Positions 9,582-18,357 of a stretch of DNA of 64,000 nt are shown here, piece by piece. The DNA lies in assembly GCF_003837865.1 (NCBI RefSeq), contig NZ_RQIS01000005.1, positions 186,001 to 250,000 of the forward strand, in the 5' to 3' direction. Positions within the stretch are counted from its first letter, which is position 1. Each line of letters begins with the position of its first letter. The DNA comes from Paraburkholderia dinghuensis. GTDB taxonomy: Bacteria; Pseudomonadota; Gammaproteobacteria; Burkholderiales; Burkholderiaceae. The translations under genes and the position numbers were made by a program. Below the pieces are notes generated by a model, which had not been told where the DNA came from, searched no databases, and saw only the letters and a program-made list of their open reading frames with translations.

Positions 9582-9676
9582 TGTGCGTATCCCCGTACAA
9601 CCTGTGCGGATTATGATGGCTTATCGACCAATGATTCAAGTTCTAAGCTCTGGTCATCCACTGCAAGGAGAACGGT

Positions 9677-10564
9677 ATGTCCAGTGTCCAGTCATCCGGT
9701 GCATTCAAGCTCGGCGATTCCGTCGTCAATCGGCTCGGTTACGGCGCCATGCAGCTCGCAGGTCCCGGCGTATTCGGACCGCCCAGGGATCGCGACGCCG
9801 CGCTGGCGGTATTGCGCGAGGCGGTTGAATCCGGCGTCAATCACATCGATACCAGCGACTTCTACGGTCCCCATGTGACCAATCAATTGATTCGCGAGGC
9901 GCTGCATCCGTATCGCGACGATCTTGTCATCGTGACCAAGCTCGGCGCGCGGCGCGGCGACGATGCCTCATGGCTGCCCGCGTTTTCAGCCGACGAACTG
10001 ACCCGCGCGGTGCACGACAACCTGCGCAACCTCGGCCTCGACACACTGGACGTGGTCAATCTGCGCAGCATGTTCGGCGTGCACGGGCCCGCGGAGGGAT
10101 CGATCGAAGCGCCGTTGACTGCGCTCGCCGAATTGCAGCGACAGGGGCTCGTGCGTCATATCGGACTGAGCAACGTCACGCCCACGCAGATTGCGCAAGG
10201 GCGACAGATCTGCGAAATCGTCTGTGTTCAGAACCACTACAACATCGCGCATCGCGCCGACGACGCCTTGATCGACGATCTCGCCCGCGATGGGATTGCC
10301 TACGTGCCCTTCTTCCCGTTGGGCGGTTTCACGCCGCTGCAGTCATCGAGCCTCTCCGACGTCGCTGCCCGTCTCGGGTCGACTCCCATGCAAGTCGCCC
10401 TTGCCTGGCTGCTACGCCGCGCGCCGAACATTCTGCTAATTCCCGGCACGTCGTCCGTTGCGCACCTGCGCGAGAATCTGGCCGCTGCCACGCTCGATCT
10501 GCCGGACGATGTGATCGCGCAACTCGATCAAATTGGAAAAGCCGGTGTTGCCGGGCAGGAATGA
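9677..10564 (+). CDS. Aldo/keto reductase, PdxI (YdbC)-like
   Basis: 295-aa NADPH-dependent (beta/alpha)8 oxidoreductase. From memory it closely follows E. coli YdbC/PdxI (pyridoxal reductase): NRLGYGAMQLAGPGVFGPPR, NHIDTSDFYGPHVTNQ, the Lys region IVTKLGARRGDDASWLPAF, and SNVTPTQ and IPGTSSVAHLRENLAAA near the cofactor. Catalytic Asp58, Tyr63 and Lys88 are present. The usual tetrad His is absent; the corresponding strand reads VVNLR, as I recall it does in YdbC. AAGGAGAACGGT provides a strong ribosome-binding site. The divergent LysR gene probably regulates it. PdxI activity is inference; a general aldehyde reductase is the alternative. Confidence 0.85.
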   Translation: MSSVQSSGAFKLGDSVVNRLGYGAMQLAGPGVFGPPRDRDAALAVLREAVESGVNHIDTSDFYGPHVTNQLIREALHPYRDDLVIVTKLGARRGDDASWLPAFSADELTRAVHDNLRNLGLDTLDVVNLRSMFGVHGPAEGSIEAPLTALAELQRQGLVRHIGLSNVTPTQIAQGRQICEIVCVQNHYNIAHRADDALIDDLARDGIAYVPFFPLGGFTPLQSSSLSDVAARLGSTPMQVALAWLLRRAPNILLIPGTSSVAHLRENLAAATLDLPDDVIAQLDQIGKAGVAGQE

Positions 10565-10820
10565 GCGCGGTAGATTAGTAATGCGAATTACATCCGATTT
10601 GACAACATAGCCGGATTGGCCCTCAGCACGTCCTGCTTCATCGCCATATCGAGGTACCGTTCAGAAATCGCTTCTACGCGTGGGCCGACACGTTACCGAC
10701 ACTACGTCATTGGGAAAAGACGCGTCCGGCCACCAACGATTAAGCCGCGGGCACTTGCGATCGAGCGACCGCCCCAAAGCATTCCGCCCGGGGATACCAC
10801 CACGCGGACACTAATCAACC

Positions 10821-11060
10821 TCATGCCGGACGTGCATCGATCCACGCCCGCGCTGCGTCGAAGCCCGCCTCCGCGGCTGCGTGCTCAGTCGTCCACAACC
10901 GGTCGATATGGACGAGTTGCCAGTCGAGCACGACCGCATCGCCCTTCAGCACGCGAAAATGCGCCTTCACGCCCGTCAGCACCTGCTCGACCGCAACCTC
11001 GATGTCGCAGTCCTTGTAGTGCTCCTCGTAGTCGCCCATGTCGAGGCCCTTCGGCTCCAT
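10821..11060 (-). CDS. Conserved hypothetical protein, 79 aa
   Basis: A small acidic soluble protein with no signal peptide. The fold looks alpha/beta: DYEEHYKDCDIEVAVEQV, then a strand-rich centre (FRVLKGDAVVLDWQLVHID) and a C-terminal helix (AAEAGFDAARAWID). GACGGAGACGG upstream of ATG 11060 is a usable ribosome-binding site; an internal Met at residue 8 is a less likely start. It is a stand-alone gene. I do not recognise the family and give no function. Confidence 0.7.
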   Translation of the reverse strand: MEPKGLDMGDYEEHYKDCDIEVAVEQVLTGVKAHFRVLKGDAVVLDWQLVHIDRLWTTEHAAAEAGFDAARAWIDARPA

Positions 11061-11338
11061 GATCCGTCTCCGTCATAAGCAGACAATCCATCCTAGCACT
11101 CCCCCGCGCGCGACTGCCGCGCGGCGGACACCAGCACCGACTTCACCAGCGTCGTCATTTTCGGGCGCCCTTTCACTTTCATAACGAGTACGACGCTCGA
11201 ACGCACGCCACTGCAGTCACAGCCGCGATGCGCCGATATAATGGCGCACGCCCTGAACGGCCCAACAGGCCGTAACGGGCGCCACTTCGCGCGGTTTTAC
11301 GCGCCACGTGCCGATGCTTTGCACCTTCGCTTTTTCAT

Positions 11339-11764
11339 ATGCAAAAACTGATTCTGCCGTTCGTATCGGGCTTTCTGGCGTCGCTGTTCTTTCGCGAAGC
11401 TACGCTCGCGCTGCTGCATGCGGCACAGTTCATCGACGCATCGGGCTTTTCGACACAACCGTTCGTGCCCCTCGGCTTGCCGGAGTTTCTCGTGAACGCC
11501 TTCTGGAGCGCCATCTGGGCCGTGCCGATGGCGTGGCTGCTGCGCGTGTCGCCTTCGCGGCCCGCGCCGTGGGTGCCGGCGTTCGTATTCGGCGGCCTCG
11601 TGCTCACGGCGGGGATGGTGTTCGTCGTCGATCCGTTGCGCGGCATCTGGCCGAGCGGCAACATGCTGCCGCGCCTCGCGATGGGGTTTGCGTCGAACGC
11701 CATGTGGGGATGGGGTGCACTCGTGTTCATGCGTGCACTGATGAGCGAAACCGTCGAGGACTGA
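11339..11764 (+). CDS. Small integral membrane protein of unknown function
   Basis: 141 aa with four likely membrane segments at about residues 5-28, 48-70, 78-98 and 110-135. Conserved-looking loops are rich in Pro and Trp (LPEFLVNAFWSAIWAVP, DPLRGIWPSGNMLPR). The start ATG is preceded by a pyrimidine-rich stretch with no clear ribosome-binding site. A TATAAT at about 11232-11237 may drive transcription with a leader of about 100 nt. It converges with the hydrolase gene downstream. Function unknown. Confidence 0.75.
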   Translation: MQKLILPFVSGFLASLFFREATLALLHAAQFIDASGFSTQPFVPLGLPEFLVNAFWSAIWAVPMAWLLRVSPSRPAPWVPAFVFGGLVLTAGMVFVVDPLRGIWPSGNMLPRLAMGFASNAMWGWGALVFMRALMSETVED

Positions 11765-11798
11765 ACGACGCGCGCCCGGCAGACAAGTGAGGCGCGGC

Positions 11799-12956
11799 TC
11801 ACTCCATCAAATCGCGCAGCGGATGGTCCTCGACCGTCCATGGGCTCTCGAACATTTTCTCGACGTCGCTCGCCGTCACATCCTCGATGCGCGCGAAACG
11901 CCACGTCGGACGATTGTCCTTGTCGATGATGCGCGCGCGTATCCCTTCCATCACATCGCCCTGCGCGAAACTCGATCGCGTGAGATCGAGATCGCGGCGC
12001 AACACGTCCGCCATCGAGTCCTCCGCGCGCGACACGACTTCCAGCGACACCGCCATCGACAGCGGCGAACGCTCGCGCAGCACACCGATCATCTGTCCGG
12101 CCCACTCGGCCTCTGATGTGTCGGGGCTTCCGGCGTCACGCGTCGCGGCTTCAAGCGACGCCAGGATAGCCGGTACGTCCGTGTGCGAAAAATGCCTGTC
12201 GATCCACGCTCGTGCCGCCGCAAGCGCACATGCGTCCGCGGTCTGCTGCGTGATCTCGGGAGTCGCGGCCTCGCGCCGGATACGCGCGACGAGTTCCTCG
12301 CCCGACGCGAACGGCTCCGTTTCCAGTGTATCGATGAGCGCCGGCCAGGCGGCATCGTCGAGATAAACGTCTGCGAGACCCGCGTAAAGCGCGCAGGCGG
12401 CGTCGACCGTCTCGCCGCTCACAGCAAGATAGCGGCCGAGCGCACCAGGCGTGCGCGCGAGAAACCAGCCCATGCCCACGTCCGGAAAGAGGCCGATGCG
12501 CGTTTCAGGCATCGCCACACGCGTCGACGGCCCCACCACCCGCAGACCGCCCGTGCGATAAGCGCCCTGCGATATGCCCATGCCGCCGCCCATCACCACA
12601 CCGTTCATAAACGCGACATAGGGCTTCGGATAGGTAAATATCGCGTGATTGAGGCGGTATTCGTCGGAGAAGAACGCGTCGAGCGCAGCCTGATCGCCGG
12701 CGCGGAATGACTCGTAGAGAAAACGGATGTCGCCGCCGGCGCAAAACGATCGCGCGTGACGCGAGAGCACGACCACCGCGAGCACGTCCGGATCGTCGCG
12801 CCAACGCACGAGCGCGGCGAGCATCGCGTTGACCATGCCCGTGGTAAGCGCGTTGAGCGCCTGCGGACGCTCAAGCTCGATAAAGCCGATGCGGTTTGCT
12901 ACGCGGGCGACGACGTACTGGTCATCGTTGCTGGCAGAAAGGGCTACCGGTGACAT
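11799..12956 (-). CDS. 3-hydroxyisobutyryl-CoA hydrolase (enoyl-CoA hydratase/isomerase family)
   Basis: 385-aa crotonase-fold thioesterase of valine catabolism. HARSFCAGGDIRFLYES forms the first oxyanion-hole segment and NGVVMGGGMGISQGAYR the second. The catalytic acid region MPETRIGLFPDVGMGWFL is the diagnostic HIBCH signature (Glu about 151, Asp about 159). Length also fits HIBCH rather than simple enoyl-CoA hydratases (about 260 aa). I chose ATG 12956 because the frame upstream reads as low-complexity non-coding sequence. The TetR gene lies 67 bp upstream on the same strand. Confidence 0.88.
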   Translation of the reverse strand: MSPVALSASNDDQYVVARVANRIGFIELERPQALNALTTGMVNAMLAALVRWRDDPDVLAVVVLSRHARSFCAGGDIRFLYESFRAGDQAALDAFFSDEYRLNHAIFTYPKPYVAFMNGVVMGGGMGISQGAYRTGGLRVVGPSTRVAMPETRIGLFPDVGMGWFLARTPGALGRYLAVSGETVDAACALYAGLADVYLDDAAWPALIDTLETEPFASGEELVARIRREAATPEITQQTADACALAAARAWIDRHFSHTDVPAILASLEAATRDAGSPDTSEAEWAGQMIGVLRERSPLSMAVSLEVVSRAEDSMADVLRRDLDLTRSSFAQGDVMEGIRARIIDKDNRPTWRFARIEDVTASDVEKMFESPWTVEDHPLRDLME

Positions 12957-13023
12957 GGCGACACGAGAAATCGAAAGTCCAGTGAAAACACTCGACGTTA
13001 GCGAGGTCAGGCTTGTGAGGCTA

Positions 13024-13662
13024 TCACGTCGTCGATGCCTTCGTTCTCTTCGCGACGCACGTTCCAGCGTCCGTTGGCGCGCCGGCTTGCGCACCTGACC
13101 AGGCGTCCAGTGCCGCATCCACGACTTGCCCAAGCGGAGAGCGCGGAAAACCGGGACAAGTGAGCGAAAGCGCCACCATGCCGTGCAGCGTTGCCCAGAA
13201 CGCCTCGGCGCGCGCCGCCCCATCGGCGCCATGCACTGCATCGAGGGCATCGGCAAATAACGCCACAATCTGTCCGCCCGGATCCGCGGCGCCGGGCACG
13301 TCGATAAACACCGCCCGATAAGTCTGCGGATGCGCCCTCCCGAATGCCACATACGTTTGGGCGAGTGCGCGAAGACGTTCGCGCGGATCCGCGATCAGCA
13401 CGAGCGGTTCGAGCTGCGCAAGCAGTTGCGCATGGCCCTCGTGACCGAGTGCGCGCGCGATCTCGTCGCGGTTTTCGAAGTACAGGTAGATCGATGCCGG
13501 CGAGTAGCCAATCGCATCAGCGATCTTGCGCATCGATAGCGACGTAAAGCCATCGCGCGTCACGATGCGCCGCGCGGCATCGAGAATGCGAGCGCGCAGC
13601 GCCTGTCGCAATGCCGGTTGCTGGACGGCGTTTGAGGAGCCTTTTTGGTCGGGAATTCCCAT
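13024..13662 (-). CDS. TetR-family transcriptional regulator
   Basis: 212 aa. The N-terminal TetR DNA-binding domain spans about residues 19-66, with the HTH in SLSMRKIADAIGYSPASIYLYFENRDEI. The C-terminal half matches the TetR_C_33/WHG-type ligand domain (RALAQTYVAFGRAHPQTYRAVF, then AEAFWATLHGMVALSL). The start at 13662 is taken because sequence upstream is not protein-like; no strong ribosome-binding site is visible. It probably regulates the acyl-CoA hydrolase gene downstream. A 10-bp palindrome GGCAATTGCC just ahead of the start may be part of its operator. Confidence 0.88.
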   Translation of the reverse strand: MGIPDQKGSSNAVQQPALRQALRARILDAARRIVTRDGFTSLSMRKIADAIGYSPASIYLYFENRDEIARALGHEGHAQLLAQLEPLVLIADPRERLRALAQTYVAFGRAHPQTYRAVFIDVPGAADPGGQIVALFADALDAVHGADGAARAEAFWATLHGMVALSLTCPGFPRSPLGQVVDAALDAWSGAQAGAPTDAGTCVAKRTKASTT

Positions 13663-13715
13663 TGTGGGCAATTGCCATTGTCGCGGGCGCACGCGTCGAT
13701 GCGCCCTGGACGGCG

Positions 13716-14000
13716 TTACGCAGCGAGACGTCCCGGAGGAAAATGCCCGCTCTTGAGCAGGACGGGCGTGCCGTTGCTGAGTTCGAGGTGCGCGCGGGCC
13801 ACCTGCTCGATGCGCGCGCGCCCAGCGTTGAAAGCCTTCATCGACGCATCGCGGCTCGCGGCCGGCGCGCCAAAATGATCTTCGAGCGCCTCCACCGAAA
13901 TCGCACACGGCACGCGTGCGCCATCGACGAATGCGGCGAACACGACGGTCAGATTCGAATCGCGATAGAGCGGCGCGTCGGAAGAAAAGCGGATGTCCAT
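13716..14000 (-). CDS. DUF1488 domain protein
   Basis: 94-aa cytoplasmic protein matching the DUF1488 pattern: it starts MDIRFSSDAP, has VVFAAFVDGARVPCAISVEALEDHFGA, and ends with a helical segment (ARIEQVARAHLEL) and LLKSGHF. ATG 14000 is preceded by GAGG. A longer frame upstream starts within non-coding DNA. The TetR gene follows 53 bp downstream on the same strand. Function not established for the family. Confidence 0.8.
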   Translation of the reverse strand: MDIRFSSDAPLYRDSNLTVVFAAFVDGARVPCAISVEALEDHFGAPAASRDASMKAFNAGRARIEQVARAHLELSNGTPVLLKSGHFPPGRLAA

Positions 14001-14192
14001 CTCGAGCCTCGTCGGCAATTCATCAGAAGAAAATCCGCACCGGCGGCCGGCGGGAATGACCGCCAATGTTACGCCTTGCCCCACTGCGCCGTCGCGAACG
14101 TGCGTGCGGGTGCGCACACGGAAGCAGACGAATGCCGCCGGTTCCTTCGACGCTAATAGTTGGCCGCGCGCTGCTCGCGCAACCACGACACC

Positions 14193-14531
14193 TCAGTGCG
14201 CTTCCATCTTCGAGAAGACGTTGAGCACGACGACACCCGCCACGATCAACCCGAGGCCCAGCACGGCGGGAAGATCCGGCACCTGACGGTAGAGCGCCAT
14301 CGCGACCAGCGTGATCAGTACGATGCCCACGCCGGACCACACCGCATAGACGATGCCCACTGGAATGGTCGTCAGCGTGAGCGCAAGCCCATAGAACGCG
14401 AGCGCGTAACCCGCGACGACAATCAACGAGGGCACGAGGCGCGTGAAGCCGTTCGATGCCCGCAGCGCGGACGTCGCGACGACTTCGGCGATGATGGCGA
14501 CGACGAGCCAGGTCCACGCGTTCAGCCGCAT
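14193..14531 (-). CDS. Small multidrug resistance (SMR/EmrE-family) transporter
   Basis: 112 aa, the standard SMR length, with four transmembrane helices. The essential membrane Glu is in VVAIIAEVVATSALRAS (E16), and IPVGIVYAVWSGVGIVLI is the TM3 signature. It works as an antiparallel dimer exchanging protons for cationic compounds or, in Gdx-type members, guanidinium. The SMR subtype is not certain. ATG 14531 avoids overlap with the upstream gene, which ends 4 bp away; GGAAAGG lies upstream inside it. The two genes are clearly co-transcribed. Confidence 0.9.
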   Translation of the reverse strand: MRLNAWTWLVVAIIAEVVATSALRASNGFTRLVPSLIVVAGYALAFYGLALTLTTIPVGIVYAVWSGVGIVLITLVAMALYRQVPDLPAVLGLGLIVAGVVVLNVFSKMEAH

Positions 14532-14535
14532 CGCG

Positions 14536-15033
14536 TCACGCCTTTCCGAGGGCAAGCTGGGCGTACTCAACGCCGAGGTGCGCGCATAGCGCTTCGACGA
14601 CGAGTTCGTGATCGGCGCGCTGAGGCAACCCCGACACCGTCACCGAGCCGATCACCCCTGCCCCCACAACGGCAAGCGGAAACGATCCGCCGTGTGGCGC
14701 ATAGTCGACAACGGACAGGCCGTGCTTCTCGGCGAGCGTGGTGCCCGCTTGCTGCATGCGCAGGCCGATCGAGTACGAGCTGCGCCGGAAATGCTCGACG
14801 ACGCGCGACTTGCGCCGCACCCAGTCGACGTTGTCGGGCGTCGTGCCTTCAAGCGCGCTGAAGAAGAGCGGTTGCCCGAACGTACGCACATCGATGGCGA
14901 CCACCAGCGAACGCGCGACAGCGAGTTCGTGCAGATGTGAACCGAGTGCCCACGCACGGGCTGCGTCGAACCGGGGGAAAACGAGCGCCTGTTCCTGCGC
15001 GGCGATCGTCTGCAGATCGTGTGCGATGTCCAT
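14536..15033 (-). CDS. UPF0303 / GlcG-HbpS-like protein
   Basis: 165-aa soluble protein of the UPF0303 family (relatives of yeast YBR137W, fold related to HbpS heme-binding proteins). Visible family features are [25 protein letters not shown], the central [19 protein letters not shown], and the Gly-rich [34 protein letters not shown]. Some annotations call it heme-degrading domain-containing, but no activity is proven from the sequence. It is followed 4 bp later by the SMR transporter gene. Confidence 0.85.
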   Translation of the reverse strand: MDIAHDLQTIAAQEQALVFPRFDAARAWALGSHLHELAVARSLVVAIDVRTFGQPLFFSALEGTTPDNVDWVRRKSRVVEHFRRSSYSIGLRMQQAGTTLAEKHGLSVVDYAPHGGSFPLAVVGAGVIGSVTVSGLPQRADHELVVEALCAHLGVEYAQLALGKA

Positions 15034-15204
15034 GGAGACGAACCGTAATGGCGACGGCGCTGCTGCAACGCCGGGACGTAGCCGCCCGGAAGTAAGCTGG
15101 CGCCGACTGGATTTACGATTCTAGCCTGGCCCCAGATGTCCTCGCTGCGGCAAGCGTTTCTCAATCGGGCTGCAGTCGGTTAGAAGGCGAAACGTCGATT
15201 CATG

Positions 15205-15233
15205 TTGCAATATGGTTTCAATAGCCTTATAAT
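15205..15233 (+). promoter_or_regulatory. Promoter of the initiator tRNA gene
   Basis: TTGCAA (15205-15210) and TATAAT (15228-15233) are separated by exactly 17 bp and lie 16 bp ahead of the tRNA 5' end: a strong sigma-70 promoter. Confidence 0.85.
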
Positions 15234-15249
15234 TCTTTTCTTCGACGGA

Positions 15250-15326
<77 letters not shown>

Positions 15327-15443
15327 AAGCCTTTTAAGGCTTTGCGCGATTCAGCCAAGTTTCGAGAACGCGATTTTTCCCCGAATTTGGGCTCTACGTG
15401 GGCAAAACCCACGTATATCCTGCAAGCATCCGTCGCGCCAATG

Positions 15444-15470
15444 AACCCGCCTTCGTGCGGGTTTTTTGTT
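15444..15470 (+). terminator. Rho-independent terminator downstream of tRNA-fMet
   Basis: A 7-bp stem AACCCGC/GCGGGTT with the loop CTTCGT is followed by a T-tract. It lies about 117 nt beyond the tRNA. A weaker AAAGCC/GGCTTT hairpin immediately follows the tRNA at 15326-15343. Confidence 0.8.
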
Positions 15471-15521
15471 GTCCAGTGAAATCCGCCCCGAGCAGACGTT
15501 CATATTTTTGGAGGCTTTTCC

Positions 15522-15800
15522 ATGAAGAAACACGCACTCGTACAGTTGGCGTTCGTCTCTGCCTCTATCAGCCTGACCAGCACCGCACACGCGGCTGATG
15601 TCAATGTCGGCATCAATGTGGGTACGCCCGGCGCTGTTGTGGTCGCGCCGCCGCCCGCCGTCGTCGTCACGCCCGGATGGCACGGCGACCGCTATTGGGA
15701 CGGTCGTCGCTACTGGAACCGGGACGAATGGGAAAAGCACCACCACCACGATAAGGGTTGGCACTGCCCGCCCGGACACGCCAAAAAGGGCGAGTGCTGA
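15522..15800 (+). CDS. Small exported His/Trp-rich protein
   Basis: 92 aa. A signal peptide (residues 1-24, ending AHA) precedes a mature region with a Val/Pro-rich segment (GAVVVAPPPAVVVTPGW), then an aromatic and basic part, GDRYWDGRRYWNRDEWEKHHHH. The HHHH run and the final Cys could bind metal, but that is inference. GGAGG lies about 10 nt ahead of ATG 15522. It is flanked by terminators, so it is monocistronic. Similar short periplasmic proteins are common in Burkholderia. Function unknown. Confidence 0.8.
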   Translation: MKKHALVQLAFVSASISLTSTAHAADVNVGINVGTPGAVVVAPPPAVVVTPGWHGDRYWDGRRYWNRDEWEKHHHHDKGWHCPPGHAKKGEC

Positions 15801-15833
15801 TCCGGCTTCCAGCCAGGAACACGCAGGATGAAG

Positions 15834-15863
15834 AAACCCGGCCTCGCGCCGGGTTTTTGTTTT
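15834..15863 (+). terminator. Rho-independent terminator
   Basis: A 9-bp stem AAACCCGGC/GCCGGGTTT with a 5-nt loop is followed by TTTTTG and more T residues, about 33 nt after the exported-protein stop codon. Confidence 0.88.
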
Positions 15864-16332
15864 CGGGTAGCCGATCGCGCTGCGCAGCCTGCTGGTTCTA
15901 ACGCCACTCACGCTGCAGATCCCCCAGATCCTCTTCGAAGTCCGGATATGCGGGTGGCGCACGTCGAGTCTCGGTTTCCAGTTTTCGGAATCCTTACTAG
16001 TTCACCGCCACATCGCCTGATGGCCTGGAGCGCCACACCGGTCACGTCCGGCCGAATTCGATTCGCGTGTATTCGATCTTCACGCGCCCCGTCTCACGCA
16101 TCGCCGATTGCCACGAAGTGCTGTTGCGACGACATCGTTTTCGCAAGGCATGTCGGACGACTTTGCCTCCATCCCCACGTCCCGTATCGACCATCGAGCA
16201 ACCGAAAATCCTCCGCGCGACTCGAGTGTAAGAATATGTAATTGAAAGCAAATGGACATGGCTCCGCCGCAATACCCCTGCAAATTTACGTGGTTTCGCA
16301 CGATGTTCCTCAACATACAAACGAGGTGAACG
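15864..16332. other. Intergenic region, no gene recognised
   Basis: About 470 bp ahead of the phosphodiesterase gene. Frames here lack protein-like composition or a ribosome-binding site. GAGGTGA at its right end is the ribosome-binding site of the next gene. Confidence 0.5.
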
Positions 16333-17985
16333 ATGAAAGAGGCAAGCAGGTGGTCGGCAGGTCTGGTGGCGCTCGGAGCAGGCGCACTCGCCTTAAGTGG
16401 CGTACTCGCGCCGGCACAGGCGAGTGAGACGCATGAGATCAAACACGTCTTGCTGATCAGCTTTGACGGCTTGCATGAACAGGACGTCGCGCGCTGCATC
16501 GCGGGCAATACCTGCACGAATCTCGCACTTCTCGCGAAATCTGGCGTCACGTATACAAATGCCTATACGCCGGGTCTTTCCGATTCGTTCCCCGGCCTCT
16601 CCGCGCTCGTGACGGGTGGTTCGCCAAAAACCGCCGGCCTTTTCTATGACGTTTCGTATGACCGGACGCTTTACGCGCCCAGCGACACAGGTTGCGTCGG
16701 CAAGCAGGGCTGGAACGTCGTGTTCGACGAGACGACGGGTATCGACGGTGAAAACGGTGGCGCGCTCGTGCATCTGGACGGCGGCGGCGCGTTCAATCCT
16801 CAAGCGATTCCGCACGCGCGCGAGGGCGGCAAATGCGTTCCCGTCTATCCGCACAACTACGTGAAGACGAACACGATCTTCGAGGTCGTCAAACAGCACG
16901 TTCCCAATTCGCACACCGCCTGGGCCGACAAACACGCGTGGGGCTACGACTGGCTGAATGGCCCGTCCGGTCACGGCGTGGATGATCTGGCGCGCACCGA
17001 GATCAATTCGATCGACCCCGCCACGAACAGCTATTACCTCGACACGTACACGCACACCGAAAAGTTCGATGATTACCACGTGCAGGCACTCATCAACGAG
17101 ATAGGTGGCAAGGACTCCACGGGCACTCGCAACGAGCCCGTGCCGACGTTGTTCGGTGCGAATTTCCAGACGCTGAGCGTGGCGCAAAAGGCCACGGTCG
17201 CCACGGGCGGCGGCTATCTCGACGCCGATTTCACGCCGGGTCCGCAAGTGGCTGGCGCGATCAACTACATCGACAATTCGCTCCGCAGAATCGTTGACGC
17301 GCTCAAGCAGCAGAATCTCTACAATTCGACGCTCATCATCGTGACGGCCAAGCACGGCCAGTCGCCGACCGATCACACGAAGCTCGTGAAGAACGGCGAC
17401 ACGCTCACGAAACTGCTTGAAGCAAACAACTATCTCGACCCGAATGGCAACTTCGGCCAGTTCAACACGGCGAGCGGCAATCTGAACGATGGCACGGGTC
17501 TCGTCGACACTGGCATGGTCCAGACCGACGACGTGGGCCTCATCTGGCTGCGCGATCAATCGCAGCGCGACGCCGTGATCGCGACGCTCAAGCAGAACCT
17601 CTCGTGCAACGCACCCGGCATCTGCGCGGATGGCCCGCAAGCGTACATCCTCTCAGGTAACGCACTGGCGTCGCGCTTCGGGGATCCGGCGCAAGGCCGC
17701 ACGCCCGATATCATCGTCCAGCCGAATCCGGGCGTGATCTACACGTCGAGCAAAACGAAGGATGAGGAGCATGGCGGCAACGCGCCCGACGACAGCCATC
17801 TAGGCCTCGTCGTTTCGTTCGCGGGACTGCACCATGCGGGTCACCGTGTCGATGAGCGCGTCCAGACCACGCAGGTTGCGCCCACCATCCTCAAGGCGCT
17901 CGATCTCGATCCGCACCTGTTGCACGCCGTTGCAGTTGAAGGCACGGACACGTTGCCGGGCCTTGGCCTGAGAGGCGGCGATTAA
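16333..17985 (+). CDS. Secreted alkaline-phosphatase-superfamily (phosphodiesterase/nucleotide pyrophosphatase-like) protein
   Basis: 550 aa with a cleavable signal peptide (about residues 1-30), so probably periplasmic or secreted. The alkaline phosphatase/NPP fold is shown by HVLLISFDGLHEQDV (first metal ligand, Asp45), the nucleophile loop GLSDSFPG (Ser85), STLIIVTAKHGQSP and a late HGGNAPDDSHLGLVVS. In most NPP/sulfatase relatives the third motif reads DHG; here Lys340 precedes His341. That could weaken one metal site or define a subfamily. Substrate unknown. It has a good ribosome-binding site (GAGGTGA) and is followed by a very strong hairpin, so it is monocistronic. Confidence 0.85.
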   Translation: MKEASRWSAGLVALGAGALALSGVLAPAQASETHEIKHVLLISFDGLHEQDVARCIAGNTCTNLALLAKSGVTYTNAYTPGLSDSFPGLSALVTGGSPKTAGLFYDVSYDRTLYAPSDTGCVGKQGWNVVFDETTGIDGENGGALVHLDGGGAFNPQAIPHAREGGKCVPVYPHNYVKTNTIFEVVKQHVPNSHTAWADKHAWGYDWLNGPSGHGVDDLARTEINSIDPATNSYYLDTYTHTEKFDDYHVQALINEIGGKDSTGTRNEPVPTLFGANFQTLSVAQKATVATGGGYLDADFTPGPQVAGAINYIDNSLRRIVDALKQQNLYNSTLIIVTAKHGQSPTDHTKLVKNGDTLTKLLEANNYLDPNGNFGQFNTASGNLNDGTGLVDTGMVQTDDVGLIWLRDQSQRDAVIATLKQNLSCNAPGICADGPQAYILSGNALASRFGDPAQGRTPDIIVQPNPGVIYTSSKTKDEEHGGNAPDDSHLGLVVSFAGLHHAGHRVDERVQTTQVAPTILKALDLDPHLLHAVAVEGTDTLPGLGLRGGD

Positions 17986-17999
17986 CACGTATGATCCCT

Positions 18000-18031
18000 C
18001 GGGCCGGCGCTTCCCACGAAGCGCCGGCCCG
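18000..18031. terminator. Strong GC-rich hairpin downstream of the phosphodiesterase gene
   Basis: 14 bp of perfect inverted repeat (18000-18013 with 18018-18031) around the loop CCAC, starting 15 nt after the stop codon. No T-tract follows, so it may act as an RNA 3'-end stabiliser or a non-canonical terminator. Confidence 0.65.
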
Positions 18032-18357
18032 CGAGCAAGCTCACGCCTCACGCCTGTACGCGAACCCGTCCAGGAAGCAACCGGCTCACACAGGCAAGCG
18101 GCAGCGCCGTGAACGTGACATGCCGTTGCATGTCGAACAATCCTTGCGGTCAGCCGCTACGTACCGCCCGGCGACAATCCGGTGACGCGGCGCGCACCTT
18201 CCCGATCGCATACTCGTTTCTGCTATTTTTGGCGCTTCTGACGCGAGACTGCCTTGAAGTGCCTGCCACAATAGCTGCCGCCCCGTACCGCCCGCCGCCC
18301 TCCCGGCCGCCCCCGCCGCGGTGATACACTCGTATCACCCTTCCCCCCATCGTGCTC
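18032..18357. other. Intergenic region upstream of the Nudix gene
   Basis: About 325 bp without a gene. The right part is C-rich (18290-18320), followed by an 8-bp inverted repeat listed separately. The promoter of the Nudix-aat-bpt group should be here, but no clear hexamers are visible. Confidence 0.4.
18320..18339. repeat. 8-bp inverted repeat ahead of the Nudix gene (possible operator)
   Basis: GGTGATAC and GTATCACC are perfect complements around the 4-bp spacer ACTC, ending 18 bp before the start codon. It could be a repressor operator or a hairpin in the leader next to the ribosome-binding site. Confidence 0.5.

Noticed and set aside
15828..16241. 137-codon frame after the exported-protein terminator
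   Set aside because: Begins inside the terminator hairpin and has no protein-like pattern.
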